From contig CANTFL010001296.1 in assembly GCA_947650285.1 (NCBI GenBank), forward strand, positions 186,001-250,000: 64,000 nucleotides of DNA, in the 5' to 3' direction. Position numbers and translations under genes: made by a program. This document shows, piece after piece, positions 35,868-45,876 of the stretch. The stretch's first letter is position 1. The number at the start of each line of letters is the position of its first letter. The notes beneath the pieces are model-generated. The model searched no databases, was not told the DNA's origin, and worked only from the letters and a program-made list of their open reading frames with translations. The DNA is from Hyaloperonospora brassicae. Taxonomy: Eukaryota; Oomycota; Peronosporomycetes; Peronosporales; Peronosporaceae.

Positions 35868-37022
35868 ATGAACATGTTGGATGAAGAAGACACCTTTCAC
35901 GCCACGCGTGAAGGGTTTACCCATTTGAGTGACATCGAATGGGGTGCGGTAGAACGAATGAGTTCTACCGTAGGCGAACTCGTCGTCAGCACCATGTTGG
36001 AGTCTCTAGACAGAGACCAACAACATGCCGCTATCGCCAAGTTCATTCAGAATGAACTTGCTCTCGAGAGGGAGAAAGTAGCCTTGCTTCACCAGCAAGG
36101 ATCTCAACAGGCCGAGCAGTTGAGAGAACTCGGTGCTCAACAGACGGAGCTGTTGAGACAGCAGCAATTCCATGCTGCTGTGGGCGGGACGGCGCATGCG
36201 CGTCGTCCCGAAGTCATGAAAGTCGACATCTCCAAGTACAGTGGAGTCCCGGAGGACTCCCTGTTACTATGGTTTGTCGAACTCGACAGAGCCCTAAGGG
36301 CTCGTCGCGTCGAAGATGAGCAATTGAAACTCACATTTGCTCAGACCCACTTGGCAGGGCGTGCCAAAACTTGGTCCCTGGGACTCGAGAGTAGCGACCC
36401 AAATGTGTTTAGGTCGCTAGATGACTTCAAGTCCCGGCTCAGACAAACGTTTGAGCCGCCACGGGCTGAGTTCAGGGCTCGTTCTGAGCTCCTGAAACTC
36501 AAGCAGGGTAAGCGTGATGTGCACGCTTACGCACAACATATACGACTCCTTGCGAGTAGTATAACTGCTAACCCAGTACATGAACACACGTTGATTACGG
36601 TGTTCATGCAAGGGCTCGCAGAAGGGCCCGTCAGGAGCCACCTGTTCCGCCTTGAGCTGAATACGCTTGGAGAAGCGATATCAGCCGCGGAACAGGAAGA
36701 CTTTAGCATGAGACAGGCTCATGCTAGCTCAAACTCTTATCGTCCACCAAGACGACAAGAGATCGGAGGTCCAGAACCAATGGACCTCTGCTATGTTGAG
36801 AGCGAGAGACCTCGCTCTACAAGCAACAAGCGATTGCAGAGGTGCAATCGCTGTCAGAAGTTAGGGCACTACGCACACGAGTGTAGTGCTCCACGCCCAG
36901 TACCAAACAGTACTGAGCGAAATGGACGACCTTTTTCCAGAAAGGGCAATGGGCGTGGGTCCAGCGCTGTTGCGAAGCCGCAACAGCGAGACGGACCATC
37001 AAAAAATGGTCGGGGTCAGTAG
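35868..37022 (+). CDS. gag: Gypsy element A gag
   Basis: 384 aa, intact, ATG at 35868. The order is an N-terminal helical region, a long Gln/Leu-rich helix (residues about 55-105), a retrotransposon gag domain (about 120-270, with KVDISKYSGVPEDSLLLWFVELDRALRAR and LAGRAKTWSLGLES), then a zinc knuckle CNRCQKLGHYAHEC (CX2CX4HX4C) and a basic Arg/Gly/Lys-rich tail. It forms the virus-like particle and packages element RNA. Protease and pol lie in the -1 frame after a slippery-type heptamer at 37001-37007, just before the gag stop. Element B encodes a near-identical 384-aa Gag. Confidence 0.93.
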   Translation: MNMLDEEDTFHATREGFTHLSDIEWGAVERMSSTVGELVVSTMLESLDRDQQHAAIAKFIQNELALEREKVALLHQQGSQQAEQLRELGAQQTELLRQQQFHAAVGGTAHARRPEVMKVDISKYSGVPEDSLLLWFVELDRALRARRVEDEQLKLTFAQTHLAGRAKTWSLGLESSDPNVFRSLDDFKSRLRQTFEPPRAEFRARSELLKLKQGKRDVHAYAQHIRLLASSITANPVHEHTLITVFMQGLAEGPVRSHLFRLELNTLGEAISAAEQEDFSMRQAHASSNSYRPPRRQEIGGPEPMDLCYVESERPRSTSNKRLQRCNRCQKLGHYAHECSAPRPVPNSTERNGRPFSRKGNGRGSSAVAKPQQRDGPSKNGRGQ

Positions 37023-37040
37023 GGGCGGAGCGCCCTACTG
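37001..37040 (+). promoter_or_regulatory. putative -1 ribosomal frameshift site, gag to protease
   Basis: In the gag frame the codons run TCA AAA AAT, giving the heptamer A_AAA_AAT (37001-37007), of the X_XXY_YYZ type. After a 9-nt spacer comes a hairpin (37017-37040) with arms CAGTAGGG and CCCTACTG plus two inner pairs, containing the gag stop codon. Slipping back one base enters the protease frame, which is open from here. Element B keeps both heptamer and hairpin (minus strand, around 50163-50124). Hairpins are so common in this element that the stem alone is weak evidence. Confidence 0.6.
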
Positions 37041-37810
37041 ATCCAGCAACCTCAAGAGAATTTGCAAATCTCTTGACGAAAGTTGCTCCAGATACACAAT
37101 CATTGTGTGTCTCTGCACCTGGTGATGACGTTTCGCTCATCACCTTGAAGTTGGAAGCGACAAATGATTTGTCGCTTCGTGCCCTAGTAGACTGTGGGGC
37201 GTCGAACAACTTTGTTCGTCGCCAGTCACTAGAGGGTCGTAGGCTCAAGTTCGTTGAGCGCGACATTCCCCTCACAAGGATGACGGTGCGCCTTTCAACA
37301 GGCACATCGATTACCGTTAAGAAACGTGTAGTCGGAATCAACTACAGGTTGGAGGGCGAACAGTACGATGATGACTTCATCGTACTGGATCTGGATGACA
37401 AATTTGATGTCATCCTGGGATTACCTTGGCTCAGAAAGTACGAGCCAAGGGTGAGCTGGCAGCATCGATCCGTGAAGATGCCTGCCACTTGTTCATCAGA
37501 TGGCCATCTGATGAACATCTTGGAGCGTCCACAAGCGTGTGGATGTTCTGCGAGTGAGTGCGATGGCCTCACTTGCGGTTCGGTCGTTAGCACGACTGCA
37601 CAAGATCACAGTGTAGTTGATCACTACACTGTGGAGCAAGCTCCCGGCGGCTGTATAGAAGTACAGGCTGCGCCGAAGTACTACCACTCGAACAAGTCGA
37701 GTGGACCGGGACATGGATGCATGTTAGCGGTCGACATCCCAGCAAGAGTAAACCGGTTGCCCACAAGCGGTAACACGAATATCCTAGGTCGACTGGAGAG
37801 TCGACCGTAG
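37008..37810 (+). CDS. pro: Gypsy element A protease region (-1 frame to gag)
   Basis: This is the open frame entered after the putative frameshift. A retropepsin-like domain reads LRALVDCGASNNFVRRQSLEG...MTVRLSTGTSITVKKR...DDFIVLDLDDKFDVILGLPWLRKYEPRVSW. The catalytic triplet is Asp-Cys-Gly in place of the usual Asp-Ser/Thr-Gly; the same is seen in element B, whereas element C has Asp-Ser-Gly. The frame ends at TAG 37810 and overlaps by 37 bp the next frame (-1 again), which carries the reverse transcriptase. Element B instead has one extra base near the equivalent of 37725 and stops earlier. It is unclear which form is ancestral. Confidence 0.75.
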
Positions 37811-40648
37811 AGAATCGGTCCCTAACTGTGGTTGCACAGCCACAGTCAGAAGACGTCGAGGGAAAAAGTCCCCATGTACTTGAGGAAGGAATTCCTCAAG
37901 AGTCACTTGCTGAGGGATTAGGCCCTCAGCAACCTGTGGAAGCAAGTTCCCAGGAAGAAACCGAGATGTTGAACGTCTTGGTTAATGACGGATCGAGCGT
38001 GGGCGCTTATACGCTTGATCTGATTGTGCCTCCGAAGTTGACTTCGGAGATAACTCAGTTGCCAACGCTAGAACCGAAACGGTTCTTGCGTGATCTGCGT
38101 AGTGGCAAAGTCAAGCAGATCTGCATACTCGTCACAGAGGACGAGTATGTGACCGACATTCGGTCGGCAACAGTATTTGCTGAGAACGAACGGGTTCTCA
38201 GCAGCTCATCGATGGACGAAAGTGTCCTCGATGAGAAGACTCGGATTGAGCGATACGCGTCCCAATCCTGGGAGTCACTTCAGGCAAATCCTTTGTATAA
38301 GGATTTGATCGAATTCAGGGATGTGTTCCCTGAATCCGTACCTTGCGAGTTGCCTAAGGACAAAGGCACTCGACACGAGATCGAGCTCAAACCGGGCTCG
38401 AAATACTGTGTCATGAAGCAGTGGCCACTGCCTCGTGAACAAGTGATAGCGATCGACAAGTTCTTTGCCGATCGCTTAGCAGCGGGCCATGTGAGGGAAT
38501 CAACATCCCCTCACAGCTCTCCGACCTTCTGTGTGCGAAAGGCCACAGGAGGGTGGCGGATAGTGCACGCATTCAACAAGTTGAATGCTGCAACGGTACC
38601 GGCTCAGACGCCGATACCGAGGAAGGACGTAATCATAGATGGTATGTCAAAGAGTACCATCTTTTCGTCCATGGATCTGATGGATGGATTCTATCAGATC
38701 CTGATGCGTGAACGGGACGTCCCGTTCACGGCAGTGAGTACCCCCAGCGGGATGCTGTGGGAGTGGCTAGTGATGCCACAGGGGCTGAGTAATGCCCCTG
38801 CAACATTCAACAGATGTGTAACAAATCTGTTGAGACCGGTGCGAGACTTCGCACCGAGTTACTTCGACGATGTGTTCGTCCATAGCCAGGCTATGGACGG
38901 AAAGACGGACGTTGAAGTTCACAGAACTCACGTTCGTCAGGTTCTTCAACTTATGCGCAAGCATAAGTTGTACGCCAACCTCAAGAAGTGTATATTCGCG
39001 GCTAGCGAAATACCACTTCTTGGGTGCATCGTGGGTAAACACGGCGTACGCCCTGATCCCGAAAAGATCAAGGCGATCACCGACTGGCCAGTGCCAGTCG
39101 ATGTCAAGGGACTAAGGAAGTTCCTTGGTCTTGCGGCGTACTTGCACAAGTACTCGTGCAACTACGCCGAGATGACTGTTCATCTTTCTTGCTTGCTCAA
39201 GAAAAATGTCAAGTGGTCATGGAACGCTGAGTGCCAGCGTTCCTTTGAAGGTATCAAGCGGAGCTTGATGCAATCGCCGATCTTGGCGATTGCAGATCAG
39301 GACAGACCATTTCATGTGGTCTGTGACGCCAGCGATTTTGCAATCGGCTGAGCGCTAATGCAGTTCGACACAGATGGCGCGGAGCGCGTAGTCTGTTATC
39401 AGTCGCGCCAGCCGCAAGCAGCTGAGCGCAATTACCCAGTGCGTGACAAGGAACTCCTTTCCATGAAGTATGCACTGGCTAAGTTCCGGGTCTATCTATT
39501 GGTAGATAGACCGTTCATCGTCTAAACGGACCATGCGTCACTACGCATGGTTGTAAACAGCCCACACCTCTCGCAAAGAATGGAGAGGTGGCTGTCTTTC
39601 TTCGCGGAGTATAACTTCTCCGTGGAGTACAAGCCAGGACGACTTAATGTCGTCGGTGATGCGTTATCACGTCGAACCGACTTCGAGCCAACGTCCCGAG
39701 TCAACAGTGACGCTTTGATCACTGTTGCGACACTGTCCATCAGTGTGTTGTCGCCTCCTTTACTAGACGGCATGCGGAAAGCATACGCAGAAGACACGAA
39801 TCTCCTACGTTTGATGAATCATCTTGCGAACCCATCCCGGAAATTCTTCTCGGATTGGACAGCTCTGTACGGTTCCTTTTTGGATCGGTACACGACTCGC
39901 AATGGCCTGCTGTACTATACAGCAGTTGCCAACGACACGCCTCGTGTCTTCGTTACCGATCTTAATGACTTGCGGTTACGCATCATGTTTGTATATCACG
40001 ATGCGCCGTCTGACGGGCGCCGTGGCCGAGAAAAGACTTACCTCACCGTAAGTCGTGAATTTTACTGGCCACACCAGTATCAGTTTGTCCGGAAGTACAT
40101 TCGTTCTTACGAGGTCTGTCAACGGGTGAAGCCTAGTCCTTCATCCCGTGCACCGTTACAACCTCTGCCGGTCCCAGCAGAGTGTTGGGAGTCCGTGTCC
40201 ATGGACTTTGTCTTCGGGTTTCCCGAAGACAAAAACAAGAATAATGGTATTCTTGTGTTTGTGGATCGTTTCAGCAAGATGGTACATCTTGCTGCAGTCC
40301 CAGAATCGATCAACGACCACGGATGGGCGCGTGTCTTCATCGACACTGTGTTTCGACTCCACGGGTTACCCAAAGTCCCGTGCAGACCCGGCGGCTGAGC
40401 CGGACCTTGCCTTTCCACCGCCACCGGAACCACTGGTAGATTTCCACAGTGGTCAACGCTTTCTTGTGGAGCGTATCTTGAACCACCGTGGCGATTCATA
40501 ATCAAGGACGAGTTACCTCGTCCGGTGGCGTGGGTATTCACCTTCCTTTGACAGCTGGGAACCTCGCTCTCAGCTGATGGCTGACGTTGAAGGTCTCGTT
40601 CACCAGTATGACGAGACTCATCCGATTGGTCCGAGGTACCATCGGTAA
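37774..40648 (+). pseudogene. pol: Gypsy element A pol (RT, RNase H, integrase, chromodomain), broken
   Basis: The RT is complete (HEIELKPGSKYCVMKQWPLPREQ, TPSGMLWEWLVMPQGLSNAPATF, YFDDVFVHS with the catalytic DD). RNase H (HVVCDASDFAIG) is cut by TGA at 39349 and TAA at 39523; element B has Cys and Tyr codons there. The integrase follows (REKTYLTVSREFYWP, MDFVFGFPED, VDRFSKMVHLAAVPES), but its zinc finger lacks the second His (GRRGREK) and one Cys. After HGLPK at about 40370 roughly 1.3 kb present in B are missing, and the sequence resumes before the chromodomain (RFLVERILNHRGDS, then TAA at 40499, then [22 protein letters not shown]), ending near 40648. The element cannot move by itself. 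Confidence 0.9.
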
Positions 40649-40649
40649 A

Positions 40650-41626
40650 CACGCGCTTTTGGCGCTTGTAGACGGATTGCAAGTTTGCATTCGCGTCACG
40701 CATCTCAGACGAGATGTGTGCCCTTCCCCAGGGCGAACTTAGGGAATACACGTCCCTATGTGCACGTTGCGAATTGTCGACGCAGCTCTCGCAAGGGTCA
40801 CCCCAAGTGAGGCATGGAATGACGGCCTCACTTGACAAACATTGCAACCGGTACCTTGCACCGGTTGGCGTTCGCTTTAGGAACCTGAGGCGTGTCGCCT
40901 CAAGCTTCTTGAGCCACCCTTCTCGTCCAAAATTCTGTGACGTATTTGGACGAACGCGTTCCACGCAGCCAAAAGCGAGTTTTTGTCACGCTTTTGGTTG
41001 CCGTTATACCATCGATGTCTAGGGAAGACATAGAGATAAAAGTCTTCCTCAGCGCGAAAGTTGCTCGCGCTGGGATCCTAGCCGTGAAGCTTACTCGCAT
41101 CGAATAAGGGTATTCAATGGTGTTAGCTTGTCTCGTGAGACAAGCCATTGATGAGCTAATCGGGCAAGCGCCACGGCTTGAGCTCATCACGCTTCACAGT
41201 GGTACCCTTGTCGGTACCACGGTTGTCAGCATGACGATGGGTTGCACCATCGTCAAGTCGCTCGTGCGAAGGAGCACGAGCTGATTGCGGTAATGAGCAA
41301 ACATACTCATCATCAGATTCGTCATCACTGCCGAACAGACTGTATTGCAACTCACGAGTCCGTTCGTTCGGCAGTGGTCTTGGCAAACACTGAGGCGTCG
41401 CCGGTGATCGAGACGCCTCTGCAGCATTGCCCGAGTCAGACACGTCTGACTCGCCAGAGTAGATGACCTCAATGTCGGCGTCATCATGAGCACGCGGTGC
41501 TGTACCGCGTGCACCTGCAGCACCTCTTGCTGCAGGCGAAGAATGAGCAGCAGACGACGAATCGTCTGCCGCAGAAGCTGGCACAGGCACAGACTCTGTG
41601 TGCCTTGAGTCACCTCGCATAGACAT
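40650..41626 (-). pseudogene. antisense ORF (aORF) of Gypsy element A, broken
   Basis: It starts at ATG 41626 (MSMRGDSRHTES) and runs opposite to gag-pol. The first 156 codons are open to a TAG at 41156 (Ser/Ala-rich, with IEVIYSGESDVSDSG). The homologous sequence continues with further breaks, and from about 40964 a frame is open again (NFGREGWLKKLEATRLRF, CLTWGDPCESCVDNSQRAHRDVYSL), running into the region antisense to the chromodomain as far as about 40119. The coiled-coil part present in element B is lost with the 1.3-kb deletion. See the better-preserved copy at 44267-45876. Function is unknown. Confidence 0.7.
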
Positions 41627-41758
41627 GTTAACTATGCGAGGTCAAGCGGAAAGTGAATGGAACGGACCCAACAAGTGCTCCCAGTCCCAATGGTGGCCAA
41701 CGGGTGGCCTCCATGTTTTCGATAGTCACACGGTGACTATCAGTTAAGGGGGGGGTGA

Positions 41759-42150
41759 TGTTACGGGGCAGCCTGTTACATGAAATTGTCACTTTAAGGA
41801 AAGTGACAATAAAGAATATAAAGATGGATATTCTTTGAACAATATCACCAAAGTGGTGATATTAAAGGGTCGACCAAAGGGTCTGTTCATTGGTTGATAT
41901 CGTGATGATATCAACCCACCAATAGCCGCAGGACGCGCGCAATGAGTGGTGACGAGACGTCACCACACACTCAGTTATATTAACACAATTAAGTCAGGTT
42001 AAACAGAGAGACGGTAGCAAAAAGACTTAATTATATTAATGCAACAGTTACTCCTTTTCCTGATTCCACGCTTCCTCGTTTGCCTCGTGTACGTCTGTCG
42101 GGGCACCCAAAACCCTTGCGTTAAGTTCACGCAAGGGTGTGCCCGTTACA
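41759..42150 (+). mobile_element. Gypsy element A, 3' LTR (type 2)
   Basis: 392 bp, beginning TGTTACGGGGCAG and ending GCCCGTTACA, preceded by a polypurine tract (AAGGGGGGGGTGA, ending 41758). It belongs to the type shared with the LTR at 51341-51735 (GCACCCAAAAC, CCTTTTCCTGATTCC, AAAAAGACTTAATTATATT), not with the 5' LTR of its own element. The right flank is TACGA, unlike the left flank CTCGA of the element, so element A has no proper target-site duplication as it stands. Confidence 0.93.
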
Positions 42151-43746
42151 TACGACGCTTGCGAGGTTGTCGACGGTCCGACGCTATATTCAGCATGGCG
42201 GAAAGTTTAAACATGCTAATACGTGTTAAAAATTGTGGCGATTCACTGTCAGGGGATGTGAACTATTCAGATCACCTGGCGCACAATATAGTAATATACT
42301 CTGATCCGAACAGGAACGTTGTGGTATTGTCGCGCAATGACAGAAGTTATTCGTCAAGCGGTTAGCGATGAAGCGTTTGTTCTTAGTCGAAGCAATTTAT
42401 AATATTATAATCATGTACGTAAATATAGAATTCACACCGCCGTCAAGTGATGGGGGTGTGCACAGGTGTGCGGGAAATGATTGAGAACTGAGAATGGTTC
42501 TAATGTACCCCTTTAAATTTGCAGAAACGTTATTACTAAGCTGTTTACACCTTTTAACAAATGTCTAAAGCATCTTATATGGGATCGAGTTGATCAAGCA
42601 CAGCCGCCTTGCTTCTCTCACCTGCTCAGCAATCTCCAGCGTCGGAGGCGTTATCTGTAGCGACCTTAAAGACCCGTTACGCATATGGACGAAAAAATAA
42701 TTACTATAATTCACATTTCCTTGACCATTCATCTGTAAACTATCAATTGTTCAAGTCCAAGATCTATAATCATGCTGTAGACTTATTCGAACAATGATTG
42801 GTCCACTTCGGATAATGTTGAATAGCTTAATGCACGAAATAAACATTGGCGGCCGTGATGAGGAAACGTGAATTGACCTCTTTTGCAAGTTAACGTTAAT
42901 GAAGCGTCAAGTGGTTAAACGAAACAACCAGGCTTCGGATGGTATGTCATAATGGATGTATTATTCAGTGATGAACATAGAAAGATGCTCTACTTTTGCT
43001 AGCGGCCTGCCTCTGTACTCATAAGGAGATATCCTATTGCCACCTACTAACCCACAGCACATGTTCTCGCTATAAGTTTTGCTAGGATACAAAACCTATA
43101 TATTCAATAGTTACGCTCGGAAGCCCATGCACTGTGTATTGCAACTCCGAAAAAAATAGGTTATAAACCTCGGTCGTACGTCGACATCATGGCTATAAAC
43201 CACGACAAACCGAAGAATTACATATTCTGTATTTCGCGCAACCGAGTAATAGAAACGAAAGAGCTCGTAAGAAATGTATACTGAATAATTATGAGAATTG
43301 TCGTCTTTACATCGAAGTTTGACGAGCGGAACCACTCCTGATAAATTCTTTCAGCATCGCAAGAAATATGGGAAGAGGAAGGAGCAGCTGACTGCCACAA
43401 CTTCGAATGGCAGCGACGCCGCCGAGCAGATAGATTTTAATCTCACTAGAATGGTAATAAAAATCATGGTAGTTTGGGTAAGTGGGTAGAAGAAAGGATG
43501 TTTTGTGTGGAAGGTACCGATTGAAACACCGAGGAAGTGAACAGGAAGGATACATTGGTTGTACAAATATATAAGAAGTACATGGTGCAAGCATGCTTCG
43601 TTTGTCATAGTCGCCGATATGAAGGGCTATAATCATTACCGTAAAGCAGCGCAGTTAACATACTTAGGTGATTGGCGAAAAAAAGACTGCCTGGATCTAA
43701 CCGAATGAGGCAAATAGCACCTGGGAGGTCGTGGTGAAGCCTCGAG
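42151..43746. other. 1.6-kb spacer between the inverted Gypsy elements
   Basis: AT-rich sequence without a recognisable gene; it lacks the dense inverted repeats of the flanking elements. Flank comparison suggests this piece has been inverted relative to its original orientation (see findings). Confidence 0.6.
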
Positions 43747-44135
43747 TGTAACGGGCACACCCTTGCGTAACTTAACGCAAGGGTTTTGAGTGCCCCGACA
43801 GACGTACACGTGGCAAGCGAGGAAGCGTAGGTAGGGTAAAAGTAGAACTGTTATATTAATAAATCAAGTCTTTAAACTACTGTCTCTTCGTTTGACTTAA
43901 TTCAATTATACTAATATAACTGCATGTATGGTGACGTCTCGTCACCACTCATTGCGCGCGTCTTGCGGCGATTGGTGGGTTGATATCATCACGATATCAA
44001 CCAATGAACAGACCCTTTGGTCGACCCTTTAATATCACCACTTTGGTGATATTGTTCAAAGAATATCCATCTTTATATTCTTTATTGTCACTTTCCTTAA
44101 AGTGACAATTTCATGTAACGGGCTGCCCCGTAACA
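43747..44135 (-). mobile_element. Gypsy element B, 3' LTR (type 1, inverted)
   Basis: 389 bp. On the minus strand it begins TGTTACGGGGCAG and ends CCCGTTACA; the polypurine tract (CCCCCCCTTAAC on the plus strand) follows at 44139-44150. It matches the 5' LTR of element A (type 1). The left flank TCGAG is the reverse complement of CTCGA, the left flank of element A. Confidence 0.93.
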
Positions 44136-44266
44136 TCACCCCCCCTTAACTGATAGTCACCGTGTGACTATCGAAAACATGGAGGCCACCCGTTGGCCAC
44201 CATTGGGACTGGGAGCACTTGTTGGGTCCGTTCCATTCACTTTCCGCTTGACCTCGCATAGTTAAC

Positions 44267-45876
44267 ATGTCTATGCGAGGTGACTCAAGACCCACACAGC
44301 CTGGTGCTGTGCAAGCCTCTGCGGCAGACGACTTCGTCGTCTGCCGCTCCTTCTTCGCCTGCAGCAACAGGTGCTGCAGGTGCACGCGGTATCACACCGC
44401 GTGCGCACGATGACCCTGATGTAGAGGTCATCTACTCTGGCGACTCAGACGTGTCTGACTCGGGCAGTGCTCCAGAGGCGTCTCGCTCACCGGCGACGCC
44501 TCAGTATTCGCCAAGACCACTGCCGAACGAACGGACTCGTGATTTGCATCACAGTCTGTTGGGCAGTGATGATGATGATGATCAGGGTGGTGAGTTCTAT
44601 TCTTCACCACCGCCGGCTCGTGCGTCTTCGCACGAGCGTGATGACGATGGCGCGAGCCGTCGTCAATCTGGGAGCCGTGGTACCGACAAGGGTACCACTG
44701 TGAAGCGTGATGAGTTGAAGCCGTGGCGTTTGCCCGAACAACTCATCAATAGCCTGTCTCACGAGACAGGCCAACACCATCGAATACCCTTATTCGATGC
44801 AACCGAGCTTCACGGCTTGAGTCCCAGCGCGAAGAACTTTCGCGCTGAAGAAGATTTTTATCTCGATGTCTTTCTTAGACATCGATGGTACAACAGCAAC
44901 CAAAAGCGTGACAAAACATCGCTTTTGGCTGCGTGGAACGCGTTCGTCCAAAACGTAAAGAATTTTGGACGAGAAGGGTGGCTCAAGAAACTTGAGGCAA
45001 CACGCCTCAGGTTCGAACGGCGAACTCCAACCGGTGCTAGGTACCGGTTGCATTGTTTATCGAGTGAGGCAGGCATTCCTTGCCTCACATGGGGAGACCC
45101 TTTGTGCGAGTTGTGTTGACAACTCGCAGCGTGCACATAGGGATGTGTACTCCCTAAATTCGCCCTGGGGAAGGGCACATCTCTCGGACGAGATGCGTGA
45201 CGCGATTGCAAACTTGCAATCCGTCTACAAGCGCCTAGGGCGCGTGTTTACCGATGGGCCACAGGACTCATCGGATGGGTCTCGTCATACTGGCGGACGA
45301 GACCTTCAACATCCATCAACAGCTGAGAGCGGGGCTCCCAGCTGTTCCAAGAGGGTGGATACCCCCGCCACTGGACAAGGTAGCTCGTCCTTGATCCTGA
45401 ATCGTCACGGTGATTCAAGATACGCTCCACTAGAAAGCGTTTATCACCGTGAGCATCCACCAAAGGATGTGGTGGAGGAGGAAAGACCTCCTCCAGATGA
45501 TTCTGTTCACCATCTCGACCCTTACGAGATGGATCGCGCAATCGATGAATTGCGCGATGACTTGAAGCACGAGCGTGATCGGCGCTACGCTTTGACCGAT
45601 ACCGTGCGGAAGAACCGCAAGGGTCACGAGGCTGATCGGGCGAGGTATCGCGCCGATTATGCCACGGCGCAGCTTCAGGTCGAGCGGGATGTCCGCTCCC
45701 TATTCGGCGAGCTGGCGACAGCTCGCGGGGAGATATCTCGGTTGAATACCGAGGTATCATATAGGCGCGACCAGACGGATCGTCTGGAGCGCGAACGCAA
45801 GAACTTGATGGATGTTCTTGAACGTGGGGGCTATCTTCATCGGAAGAAGAAGGCTCGTACTGACAGTACGACCTGA
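44267..45876 (+). pseudogene. antisense ORF (aORF) of Gypsy element B, nearly complete
   Basis: It runs opposite to gag-pol, starting ATG 44267 (MSMRGDSRPTQ), about 130 bp inside the 3' LTR. By comparison with element A, two single-base insertions (near 44330 and near 45105) break an otherwise continuous frame of about 535 codons. Parts in order: a Ser/Ala/Pro-rich acidic region with DVEVIYSGDSDVSDSG, which resembles a SUMO-interacting motif (inference); a globular helical block (ELKPWRLPEQLI, FYLDVFLRHRWYN, LLAAWNAFVQNVKNFGREGWLKKLE); a Cys-containing segment (CLTWGDP...C..CVDNSQRAHRDVY); a variable linker; and a long coiled coil (about the last 120 residues, DRAIDELRDDLKHERDRRYAL to RLERERKNLMDVLERGG) ending in a basic KKKAR tail. 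The last 629 nt overlap pol codons. I do not recognise the family. Confidence 0.75.

Noticed and set aside
37774..37810. A second -1 frameshift between protease and reverse transcriptase
   Set aside because: The frames overlap with the right phase in A, but no slippery heptamer lies in the overlap and element B has a different arrangement. An indel is the simpler explanation.
35434..42150. CRISPR-like array, because of the many short repeats
   Set aside because: The repeats are inverted, each with a different sequence, not direct repeats with spacers; the host is eukaryotic.
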